A stretch of 14,679 nt of DNA from NCBI GenBank assembly GCA_947487845.1, contig CANKYC010000024.1:1-14679 (forward strand). Direction: 5' to 3'. The DNA comes from Rickettsiales bacterium (lineage in GTDB: Bacteria > Pseudomonadota > Alphaproteobacteria > Rickettsiales > UBA1997). The translations under genes and the position numbers were made by a program. The notes below the pieces were generated by a model. That model was not told the origin of the DNA. It made no database searches and saw nothing but the letters and a program-made list of their open reading frames with translations. Within the stretch, counting starts at the first letter, position 1. Every line of letters starts with the position of its first letter. This document shows positions 6,510-13,557 of the stretch, piece after piece.

Positions 6510-8535
6510 TGAACATAATAAAAAAATCACCATCTCAAAATTCCGTTCAATTGGCGAAGGGCAAGAAATAAAGCCCGCCGATTTTAACGTTATTTCTGGT
6601 GCCAATGATAGCGGAAAATCAAATTATCTTAAGGCATTAAATCTCTTTTTTAACGGCGAAACTGATTTTAGAAAAAGATATAACTCGCAAGACGATTTTA
6701 ACAAATGGTTCAGAGACAACGGCGAAAGTGGGACAAGAGATATTGTGATAGAAATAGAATTTGCAAAAGGCAAATACGTGGATCGCGATGGAATAAATGA
6801 CGGCTTTATTGCAAAAAAAACATTCGATACTAACGGCGGAACAAGAACAGAGTTTTTTAAACAAGATGGAAAAACAGAAATAAAGGATAATAAGAGCCTT
6901 TCTTACAAAAGAGCTAACGCCATAATTTCAGAAAAAATTAAATTCCTATATATTCCAGCAATTCGAGATTACGCTTTTCAAACAGAAATCCGCCGACATC
7001 TTCTAGAAATAGTTAATAGCGCCGACGGAAGATCTGATGCTGGAAAAACTTTAGAAGCAGCGTTTGAACAAGTTAAAAAAGCTCTTGCTGGCGCAGAGCC
7101 AACCAAAGATGGCAAAACTTTAGAAACAACGGGCGAGCTTGAAAAACTTATGAGAGATGCGAACGAAAACCTGAAAGTTCAAATCCGTCCAGAAGTGAAT
7201 TTTGCGACTCTTCTAGCCTCTTTAGATTTTCAGACAACGGGGCAAATTAAAACTAAAGCAAAAAGATCAAAAGAACCAAAAGACCAGCCTGTAAATTTAA
7301 GGCATCGAGGAGACGGAATTCAGATGCACTTTTTGTCAATATTACTCTCTTTTATCGCCCAAAGAGACACAAAACATTATTACATTTGGGGATATGAAGA
7401 GCCGGAGATAGCCCTTGAATTTAAAAGACAATTCGAATTTGCCGATCTTTTTGCCAAAAATTTTTGCGACAAAGTTCAAATTTTTATTACTACTCACTCA
7501 CCAGCCTTTATCTTTCAAGAAGGTTACGAAGATAAGAGGCGCGTTTATAGAGTAAGGCTTGAGCAAGCTCCAAGAAAAAAGCGCCAAATCCAAATTTCAA
7601 AAATATCTAAAATTGATGAATATTGCGAAAGTTTGCTTGATACCCCTAATTCAGAAGCTTTGGAAAGGGAGATCTGGGGAATAAGTCAAGGAAAAATATC
7701 GGCAGCTTTGGGAGGCTCTTTATCTGATGTAATTAAGCATAGACACATTTCGAAATCTGATCTTGAGGTTTATAAAAATAAACTGCGCGAGGCCACAGAA
7801 GAAATCAAGTCGCGTCGAATTGCTGAATATTCTGCGGAACAAAAACTAATCGCTATAAAAAAAGAAATAGAAGGACTTCGTCCGCCTAAAATTTTTATTT
7901 GTGAAGATGAGGACATGGTAACGACTTGGACAGAATTGTTTAAGAAAGCCGAGATATTGGAAGTCAAAATCTTCACATCGAAAGGTAGAGAAAAAATGGA
8001 TCAAGAAGAAACAATATCGAATATTCGAAGCAAATCAAAAACAATAAAATACAATCCTCTTGTTTTCAGACAATATGACAGAGACCTTTTAGAATCTGAA
8101 ACAGTAACCTTATTAGAAAATGCTCTCAATAAAAATGGCAGGGATAAAGGAATAGTTAATTACAAAGCAAAATTCTTGCCTGTGTGCGAGGTGGAAAATT
8201 TTTTTGTATTAGCAAAAACAGAAAAAACTAACATCTCAACTGAAAATTTGAGTCTTGTAATTGCAACAAGTTATAACAAGCTTGATGGAATGATTAAATA
8301 TGCAAAAAAAATCTTGGGCAAAATTGAATTAGACAAAGATAAAATATTCAAAGGTGCTGCGTCAGATAAATTTGCCTTTTATGCGGGCAAAGAATTTTTG
8401 CAAAAACTAAATCCAAAACTAAAAGCCCATCATATTTCTAATCTTAGTTATGAGGAATTTCCTCAACATTTGAAAGATTATCTTTCCGAAATAAAAAACT
8501 TTTTTGACAGTGATCAAAAAAATTTGTCACCTTGA
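6509..8535 (+). CDS. OLD/PARIS-like ATPase with C-terminal TOPRIM/DUF4435-like nuclease region; frame broken near the start
   Basis: Reading frame 1 is open from 6487 to the stop at 8533-8535. It encodes Walker A GANDSGKS (6598-6621), a signature-like RHRGDGIQ (7300-7323), Walker B WGYEEPE (7387-7407), and the switch TTHSPAF after it (THS at 7492-7500). The C-terminal region has ICEDED (7897-7914), QYDRD (8071-8085) and CEVENFF (about 8185-8205), like the acidic residues of TOPRIM or DUF4435 nucleases. OLD nucleases and the PARIS AriA/AriB pair combine these parts in phage defence; here both would be in one chain of about 675 residues. The natural ATG at 6509 overlaps the proS stop but is one base out of frame: seven A residues (6520-6526) stand where eight would give MNIIKKITISKF. 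A GTG at 6745 would lose Walker A. Arg codons AGA/AGG look commoner than in neighbours, which suggests acquisition. Confidence 0.7.
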
Positions 8536-8643
8536 ACTTCGACCTAAATTAGATCCTGAAACAAGTTCAGGATGACAGCTCTGGTAGAACTTCCAGCGAT
8601 TCGTCATCCTGAACTTGTTTCAGGATCTAATGCCGAAGTTCAA
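8532..8643. repeat. Inverted pair of 26-nt hairpin units (REP/BIME-like)
   Basis: Two perfect 26-nt inverted arms lie at 8551-8576 and 8603-8628, with a 26-nt spacer that itself has a small CTGG/CCAG stem. An outer inverted repeat, TTGAACTTCG and CGAAGTTCAA, lies at 8532-8541 and 8634-8643. Each arm is also a hairpin: ATCCTGAA and TTCAGGAT around a CTTGT loop. The element starts one base before the TGA of the ATPase gene (8533-8535). It probably acts as a 3' hairpin for that transcript. The remaining bases to gpmI (8644-8704) are AT-rich, with no site I can define. Confidence 0.8.
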
Positions 8644-8704
8644 AGGCTCTAGTAAATACTTAATCAAAATCTACTTCTTCAATTGAGTTTGAGTGTAAAA
8701 ATTC

Positions 8705-10237
8705 ATGAATCAGAAATTAAATAATAAACCAGTTTTACTGTGCGTTCTTGACGGCTGGGGAATTGGTGATGAATCGGATAAATTCAACGCCATTGCGCGC
8801 GCTGATTTGCCAAATTATCGCCGTTTTTTTAAAACTTATCCGCATTCACAACTCGAAACTTCAGGCCTCGCGGTTGGTTTGCCTGAAGGACAAATGGGCA
8901 ATTCGGAAGTTGGTCACATGACAATCGGCGCTGGACGCGTGATTTTTCAAGATTTACCGCGCATCAATAACGCAATTTCTGATGGTAGTTTGGAGAAAAA
9001 CGAAAAATTACAAAAATTAATTTTCGATCTAAAAACATCAAAAAAAACCTGTCATTTACTAGGATTATTTTCCGATGGCGGCGTTCATTCGCATATTAAT
9101 CACATTATTTTTTTAGCCGAATTTTTGGCGAAAAATGGCGTTAAAATTTTGCTTCACGCATTTTTAGATGGTCGCGATGTCGCTCAAAAAAGCGCTTTGG
9201 TTTATTTAAAAAAAATCAAAAATATTAAAATTGCTACAATCTCTGGTCGTTACTACGCCATGGATCGCGATCAGAATTGGGATCGCGTAAAATTAGCTTA
9301 TGATGCGATTGTTTTGGGAATTGGTGAAAAAAATTCTGATGTAATTTTAGCGGTTGAAAATTCTTACAAAAAATCAATTAGCGATGAATTTATTTTGCCA
9401 ACTATTTTTGACAATTACGAAGGAATTGAAAATGGCGACGCTTTAATTTTTGCTAATTTCCGCGCTGATCGCGCCCGCGAAATTTCGGACGCAATTTTAA
9501 ATCCAGCGTTCCAAGAATTTGAAACTAAAAAAATCGATTTTTCACATCGCTTGGCTTTCACCGAATATTCCGAAAAATTAAATAATTTTTATCAAATTTT
9601 ATTTCCGCCAATTGAAGTAAAAAATTCTTTGCCCGAAATTTTATCAGCGCGCGGTCTTACGCAATTGCGCATCGCCGAAACTGAAAAATATGCTCACGTA
9701 ACTTTTTTCTTTTCTTGCGGACAAGAAAAAGAACTTGCGGGCGAAAGCAGAATTATGGTAAAATCTCCAGCAGTTGCGACTTACGATTTAAAGCCAGAAA
9801 TGTCAGCAAACGAAGTTGGTGAAAAATTATGCGCCGCAATTGCCAGCGAAAAATTTGATTTCATAATTGTCAATTACGCCAATCCCGACATGGTTGGACA
9901 TAGCGGCATGCTTGATCCTTCAATTGCAGCTTGCGAGGCGATTGATCGCCAGCTTGGTTTATTAGAAAAAATAATTCTCGAAAAAAATGGTTTGCTGTTA
10001 ATTTCGGCAGATCATGGGAATATTGAATGTATGCTTGATCGCGATCATCATCCACACACTTCTCATACAACAAATCCTGTTCCGTTAATTTTGATTGGGA
10101 AAAATGTTTCCGAAATAAAATTAAATGATGGCGCTTTGGATGACATTGCGCCAACGATTTTAGGTTTGATGAAAATTGAACAGCCGCAAGATATGAAAGG
10201 GGAAAATTTAATTAAAACACCACAACCAATAAAATAA
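8705..10237 (+). CDS. gpmI: 2,3-bisphosphoglycerate-independent phosphoglycerate mutase
   Basis: The 510-residue length is standard for iPGM, which interconverts 3- and 2-phosphoglycerate in the lower part of glycolysis and uses two Mn2+ ions. Visible landmarks are metal-binding Asp16 in VLDGWG, the phosphorylated nucleophile Ser67 in GQMGNSEVGHM, DGRD and RYYAMDRDQNWDR in the transferase domain, FRADRAREIS, and near the C terminus ISADHGNIE and HTSHTTNPVP with further metal ligands. The enzyme is cytosolic. It is the first gene of a tight run with lepB, whose ATG follows the stop after one base. No Shine-Dalgarno sequence is evident. Its presence argues for at least a partial glycolytic or gluconeogenic pathway, unlike Rickettsia itself. 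Confidence 0.97.
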   Translation: MNQKLNNKPVLLCVLDGWGIGDESDKFNAIARADLPNYRRFFKTYPHSQLETSGLAVGLPEGQMGNSEVGHMTIGAGRVIFQDLPRINNAISDGSLEKNEKLQKLIFDLKTSKKTCHLLGLFSDGGVHSHINHIIFLAEFLAKNGVKILLHAFLDGRDVAQKSALVYLKKIKNIKIATISGRYYAMDRDQNWDRVKLAYDAIVLGIGEKNSDVILAVENSYKKSISDEFILPTIFDNYEGIENGDALIFANFRADRAREISDAILNPAFQEFETKKIDFSHRLAFTEYSEKLNNFYQILFPPIEVKNSLPEILSARGLTQLRIAETEKYAHVTFFFSCGQEKELAGESRIMVKSPAVATYDLKPEMSANEVGEKLCAAIASEKFDFIIVNYANPDMVGHSGMLDPSIAACEAIDRQLGLLEKIILEKNGLLLISADHGNIECMLDRDHHPHTSHTTNPVPLILIGKNVSEIKLNDGALDDIAPTILGLMKIEQPQDMKGENLIKTPQPIK

Positions 10238-10238
10238 A

Positions 10239-10997
10239 ATGAGTAAAATTGAAATTCAGGCGAACGAAATCAAGGCTGAAAAGCCTCCGATGGGATTTGT
10301 TAAAACCCTAATAATCGCTTTACTTTGCGCCGGTTTTGTGCGCTCGATTTTTTTCGAGCCTTTTCACATTCCGTCAAGTTCGATGAAACCGGGCCTGTTG
10401 ATTGGCGATTATATTTTTGTCGCCAAATATTCTTATGGTTACAGCCGTTATTCTTTTCCTTTTGGAATTAATTTTTTTGAAGGTAGAATTTTTGAAAAAA
10501 ATAAACCAAGTCGCGGCGATGTCGCAGTTTTTCGCTTACCAACCGAGACAAGTATAAATTACATAAAAAGAATTATCGGACTTCCGGGCGATCAAATTCA
10601 AATGCGCAACGGCGTACTTTTTATCAATAATGTTGAGGTTTCAAAAGTTGCTGACGGTGTTTTTGCCGAAAATGATGAGATTTTAAAAATTGAAATCAGA
10701 AAATTTCTTGAAACTTTGCCCGAAGGGAAAACCGTTGAAACTCTAGATCAAAACACCGAAACGCCGCAAGATAATACTGGAATTTATGAAGTTCCTTTGG
10801 GTCATTATTTTATGATGGGCGACAATCGCGATAATTCACAAGACAGCCGTTTTTTATCACAAGTTGGCTATGTTCCTGAAGAAAATCTGGTTGGAAAAGC
10901 GACCATAATTTTCTTTTCTAATTCTAAGCCAACATGGCAATTTTGGAATTGGACAAATTCAATTCGCTTTAACCGAATTTTTACCAAAGTTAATTAA
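10239..10997 (+). CDS. lepB: Signal peptidase I
   Basis: The 252-residue product is the membrane protease that removes signal peptides from exported proteins. It has a single N-terminal membrane segment (about residues 21-36), followed by the catalytic region IPSSSMKP with Ser48, the LIGDYIFVAKYSYG segment, the general base Lys110 in INYIKRIIGLPGD, and the C-terminal box MGDNRDNSQDSR. It lies one base after gpmI, and its stop touches the ATG of rnc. Coupling of lepB with rnc is a common order in alphaproteobacteria. No Shine-Dalgarno sequence precedes the start, which agrees with translational coupling. Confidence 0.96.
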   Translation: MSKIEIQANEIKAEKPPMGFVKTLIIALLCAGFVRSIFFEPFHIPSSSMKPGLLIGDYIFVAKYSYGYSRYSFPFGINFFEGRIFEKNKPSRGDVAVFRLPTETSINYIKRIIGLPGDQIQMRNGVLFINNVEVSKVADGVFAENDEILKIEIRKFLETLPEGKTVETLDQNTETPQDNTGIYEVPLGHYFMMGDNRDNSQDSRFLSQVGYVPEENLVGKATIIFFSNSKPTWQFWNWTNSIRFNRIFTKVN

Positions 10998-11714
10998 ATG
11001 AATCCTGATTTTTTAAAATTTTGTAATCGCATTAATTACAATTTCAGCGATCAAGCTTTGCTGGAAGAGGCTTTAACGCATCCGAGTCTTTCCAAAGAAA
11101 ATAAAAATAAACCTAATTATCAGCGTTTAGAATTTTTAGGCGACAAGGTTTTATCTTTAATAATTGCCGAATTTTTGATGAAAAAATATCCGCATGAAAT
11201 GGAAGGCGATCTTTCAAAACGCCAAGCTTCATTGGTTTCGGGCGAATCATTATCAGAAATTGCTTTAGCAATTGGCTTGGAAGAAGTTCTGCAAATCAGC
11301 CGCGGCGAACAAAATATGGGCGGAAAAACTAATAAAAGAAATTTAGAAAATTCGCTTGAGGCTTTGGTTGGAGCTTTATATTTGGATTCTGGTTACGAAG
11401 AAGCGAAAAAATTTATTATGACTTTTTGGCAAGATGCTTTGGAGAAGAATCTTACTCCGCCAAAAGATCCGGTTTCAGAATTACAAGAATTAGTCCAATT
11501 AGAATCAAAACAACTACCGCAATATTTTACCGTCAAATCAGGTGGCGCAGATCATTCACCGCTTTTCGCCTCAACGGTTAAAATTTTACATCTAAAATTA
11601 GAATTCAAAGCTGAAGGAAAATCGAAGAAAGAGGCGCAAAAAGAAGTCTCAAAAATTGCTTTGGAACATCTCTTAAATTTGAATTTGCAACAGCGCCAGC
11701 ATATACCAAATTAA
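10998..11714 (+). CDS. rnc: Ribonuclease III
   Basis: The 238-residue product cleaves double-stranded RNA, including rRNA precursors. The catalytic domain shows the signature YQRLEFLGDKVLSL with Glu45 and Asp49, and the second site NLENSLEALVGALYLD with Glu121. Asn118 stands where E. coli has the metal-linked Asp114; I recall an Asn there in rickettsial homologues too, so this is probably lineage-specific rather than inactivating. A double-stranded RNA binding domain follows from about residue 155 (PVSELQELVQ to KIALEHLL). The ATG directly follows the lepB stop. After the domain there is a short tail, NLNLQQRQHIPN. Confidence 0.95.
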   Translation: MNPDFLKFCNRINYNFSDQALLEEALTHPSLSKENKNKPNYQRLEFLGDKVLSLIIAEFLMKKYPHEMEGDLSKRQASLVSGESLSEIALAIGLEEVLQISRGEQNMGGKTNKRNLENSLEALVGALYLDSGYEEAKKFIMTFWQDALEKNLTPPKDPVSELQELVQLESKQLPQYFTVKSGGADHSPLFASTVKILHLKLEFKAEGKSKKEAQKEVSKIALEHLLNLNLQQRQHIPN

Positions 11715-11808
11715 AAAATGGGTGGTTTTTTACTTCAAAATCGCCTCTCATCACTTTTGCGGGGAACCCCATATAACAAAGTAATATAAACTGCATTTTA
11801 TTAAATTA
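11715..11808. other. Intergenic stretch between rnc and the MITE
   Basis: The gap between rnc and hdaA is 337 bases, of which 11809-12046 is the mobile element. The remaining 94 bases contain GGGGAACCCC (11761-11770), which could form only a very short stem, and AT-rich sequence. I see no gene, promoter or convincing terminator. The minus-strand reading frame that crosses it overlaps the rnc 3' end and is not supported. Confidence 0.5.
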
Positions 11809-12046
11809 GGCATAATTAAAAAAATGGGGGGCTAAAAATCAGTTTTCTTCTTTTATTCTCAAGACTTTCCAAAAACTTCTCTAATTGAGCAGATTAGAAA
11901 CTAGCAAAAAACGACATAGTCATGCTGAGCTTGTCGAAGCATGATTCAGGCTTGGAACTCTAAAATCATGCTTCGACAAGCTCAGCATGACTATGAGTTA
12001 GTTTGAAAATTTTTGAGAAATAGCCCCCCATTTTTTTAATTATGCC
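11809..12046. mobile_element. Complete MITE-like element, 238 bp, with 26-bp perfect terminal inverted repeats
   Basis: The left end (11809-11834) and right end (12021-12046) are perfect 26-bp inverted repeats beginning GGCATAATTAAAAAAATG. The exact 8-bp direct repeat TTAAATTA flanks them. The interior has no coding capacity. It holds a perfect 30-bp inverted repeat (11915-11944 and 11966-11995) made of two hairpin units of the family seen at 8532-8643. This is the structure of a non-autonomous miniature transposable element. An 8-bp AT-rich duplication with ends starting GG is compatible with ISL3-type transposases, but no transposase is in the window and the family is not established. It sits exactly at the hdaA stop codon. 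Confidence 0.8.
11915..11995. repeat. Perfect 30-bp inverted repeat inside the MITE (hairpin unit pair)
   Basis: Arms 11915-11944 and 11966-11995 are exact reverse complements around a 21-nt spacer. Each contains the unit ATGCTGAG-CTTGT-CGAAGCAT, which also pairs weakly with itself (ATGCT with AGCAT). The CTTGT loop and overall length match the unit at 8603-8628, whose stem is ATCCTGAA and TTCAGGAT. Confidence 0.8.
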
Positions 12047-12051
12047 TTAAA

Positions 12052-12732
12052 TTAATTCTGCGGTTTTAAAATTTTTTTCACCTCGGCAACGGTAATATTT
12101 TTACCACTTTCTTGAATGTAAATTTCTACCATTTTCACCGCATTCATAACTGCATCAAAACTTCTTTCAATATTATCACTTATAAAATCAACAACTTGTC
12201 GCGAGGTTTTGATTTGCCTTCGTGAAAAAGCATTGGTCAAAAGCTGTTTCATCGATTCTTGAGATGGATTTTTTATTTCAACCGCAAAAATATTTTTCAG
12301 GCGCGAGTCTAAATCTTTTAAAGCAAATTTTGGCGAAGATCGGACGCTTAAAATTAAAAAAGCTTCGGCTTCAACTGCCGAATTAATTAAGCGCAAAATC
12401 AGCTCTTCATCTTGAAAATCATCAATATTTTCTAAAATATAAAAACAATTGGGCGCAAAAAAACTAACCGGATTTACGCCAGAAATTGTTTCTTTATTTA
12501 GAAATTCCGCCTGCGCCTCAAGGGCAAAAATATGAAGTAAATGGCTTTTTCCACAAGCCTTTGCGCCCTTGATAATCAAGGATGGAAATTGAGAATGACG
12601 AAAATCTTTTTGGGTAAAAAACTTTTTAAAAAAATTTACCGCAGCAGAATTTTCCTCCAACAACAAAAAATCTTCTTCTAAAAAAAGATTCGGTTTTTCA
12701 TCAGTCTGGAAAAGAAAAGAAAGCTGCGCCAA
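12052..12732 (-). CDS. hdaA: HdaA-type DnaA-like regulator of replication initiation
   Basis: The 226-residue product is an AAA+ protein of the Hda/HdaA family, which with the DNA-loaded beta clamp promotes ATP hydrolysis by DnaA and so prevents over-initiation. The N terminus MAQLSFLF contains QLSFLF, like the clamp-binding motif QLSLPL of Hda. Walker A is GAKACGKSH (about residues 56-64), a Walker B-like CFYILENIDDF follows, and LDSRLKNIFAVEI resembles the DnaA sensor/arginine-finger region. The DnaA DNA-binding domain is absent. The start is TTG at 12732-12730, directly after the gatC stop (TAATTG); since that stop is in the same frame, translation cannot begin earlier, and the clamp motif supports this start. 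The stop codon lies in the MITE target duplication. Confidence 0.82.
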   Translation of the reverse strand: MAQLSFLFQTDEKPNLFLEEDFLLLEENSAAVNFFKKFFTQKDFRHSQFPSLIIKGAKACGKSHLLHIFALEAQAEFLNKETISGVNPVSFFAPNCFYILENIDDFQDEELILRLINSAVEAEAFLILSVRSSPKFALKDLDSRLKNIFAVEIKNPSQESMKQLLTNAFSRRQIKTSRQVVDFISDNIERSFDAVMNAVKMVEIYIQESGKNITVAEVKKILKPQN

Positions 12733-13023
12733 TTATTCTAAAACCTTTGGAACGGCAAAATATCCATATTTCGCATCTTTGGAATTTTTCAAAACATCTT
12801 CGGCAATATTGCCATCATTAACTTCATCCTTGTTTAAACGAAGCGGCTCATTGTAAAGATCGGTTAAAGGCTCAACATTATCAGTGTTCACTTCATTGAG
12901 TTTTTCAACCCAGTTAATAATGTCACCAACTTGACTTGCCAAAACTTCACGCTTTTCTTCCGACAGTTCAATTCTTGCTAAACGAGAAACTTTTTTGATA
13001 TCTTCTTTGGTAACTTTTGACAT
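12733..13023 (-). CDS. gatC: Aspartyl/glutamyl-tRNA amidotransferase subunit C
   Basis: The 96-residue product matches GatC over its full length: TKEDIKKVSRLARIELSEE at the start, INWVEKLNEVNTDNVEPL in the middle, LRLNKDEV and DVLKNSKDAKYGYFAVPKVLE at the end. GatC is the small subunit that holds GatA and GatB together in the enzyme that converts Glu-tRNA-Gln (and often Asp-tRNA-Asn) to the amidated form. gatA and gatB are not in the window. It is followed without a gap by hdaA and is divergent from ruvX, with 31 very AT-rich bases between the two start codons. No Shine-Dalgarno sequence is seen. Confidence 0.95.
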   Translation of the reverse strand: MSKVTKEDIKKVSRLARIELSEEKREVLASQVGDIINWVEKLNEVNTDNVEPLTDLYNEPLRLNKDEVNDGNIAEDVLKNSKDAKYGYFAVPKVLE

Positions 13024-13054
13024 AAGTTTTTTTAAAAAAATTAAAATTTTGTAA
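13024..13054. promoter_or_regulatory. Short divergent intergenic region, gatC/ruvX
   Basis: These 31 bases separate two divergent start codons and are almost pure A/T, with a T run followed by an A run (TTTTTTTAAAAAAA). Any promoters must overlap the coding starts or each other, and the 5' leaders must be very short or absent. No -35/-10 boxes can be assigned with confidence. Confidence 0.35.
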
Positions 13055-13537
13055 ATGATTTTTAATATCTCCGACCAATTAAATCAAGCTTTGCCAGCGA
13101 AAGGTCGTTTAATGGCGTTAGATGTTGGAACCAAAAGAATTGGCGTTGCTCTTTGTGATGAATCGCGATTTTTAGCCACGCCAAAATTAATTATAAATCG
13201 TTTAAGCAACCAACAAGATTTTGAAAAAATTGCGAAATTTATTACAGAAAATCAAGTTGCGGTGGTGGTGGTTGGAAGACCTTTAAATATGGATGGAAGC
13301 GCAATTCCAATGACCGAATTTTGCGAAAGATTTGCCCAAAATCTTGATATTTTTTTGGAAAAAAAACTGCCAATTTTTCTTTTTGAAGAAAGATTAAGCA
13401 GCTTTGAAGCCAGAGAAATCAAAGCTTTAGGCGGAACCTCGCGCAAGAAAAATAAATTTATCGATGACATCGCCGCGAGCGTTATTTTGCAGCATTTTTT
13501 AGATACTACAAATTCCATTCTACCGTCAAATTTTTAA
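13055..13537 (+). CDS. ruvX: RuvX/YqgF family Holliday-junction resolvase-like protein (putative pre-16S rRNA nuclease)
   Basis: The 160-residue product has the RNase H-like fold motifs of YqgF/RuvX: Asp23 in LMALDVGTKRIGVAL, VVVGRPLNMDGS (71-82), the acidic FEERLSS at about 110-116, and IDDIAASVILQHFLD with Asp137/Asp138. In E. coli it is an essential nuclease implicated in 5' maturation of 16S rRNA, and it is distantly related to RuvC. The first 17 residues precede the usual core; Met20 is a possible alternative start, but the ATG at 13055 gives a normal family length. It ends convergent with the glycine-rich gene, with a hairpin between them. Confidence 0.93.
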   Translation: MIFNISDQLNQALPAKGRLMALDVGTKRIGVALCDESRFLATPKLIINRLSNQQDFEKIAKFITENQVAVVVVGRPLNMDGSAIPMTEFCERFAQNLDIFLEKKLPIFLFEERLSSFEAREIKALGGTSRKKNKFIDDIAASVILQHFLDTTNSILPSNF

Positions 13538-13557
13538 GAACCTGTCTTAAAAAATTT
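13528..13557. terminator. Probable bidirectional terminator between convergent genes
   Basis: AAATTTTTAAGA (13528-13539) and TCTTAAAAAATTT (13545-13557) form an A/T-rich stem around the loop ACCTG, with one unpaired A. T runs follow the inner stem on both strands. It overlaps the ruvX stop (13535-13537) and the first two bases of the glycine-rich stop (13556-13558). The stem is weak in G/C, so efficiency is uncertain. Confidence 0.5.

Larger units (their letters stand above)
11801..12054. repeat. 8-bp target-site duplication TTAAATTA flanking the element
   Basis: TTAAATTA is present directly before the left terminal repeat (11801-11808) and directly after the right one (12047-12054). The right copy contains the hdaA stop codon (TAA on the minus strand, 12054-12052). 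An exact 8-mer at both junctions is good evidence of insertion, even in AT-rich DNA. Confidence 0.8.

Noticed and set aside
6745..8535. GTG at 6745 as the start of the ATPase gene
   Set aside because: The same frame continues upstream and encodes Walker A GANDSGKS at 6598-6621, which this family needs; the true start is upstream.
9870..10154. Minus-strand 94-codon ORF within gpmI
   Set aside because: It is antisense to conserved metal-binding motifs of gpmI and has no supporting features.
11605..11796. Minus-strand ORF of 63 codons over the rnc 3' end
   Set aside because: It overlaps the double-stranded RNA binding domain of rnc in antisense and has no recognisable motif or start signal.
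11801..12054. TTAA- or TA-type (piggyBac or mariner) target duplication at the MITE
   Set aside because: The bases next to the terminal repeats are ATTA on the left and TTAA on the right; only the full 8-mer TTAAATTA matches on both sides.
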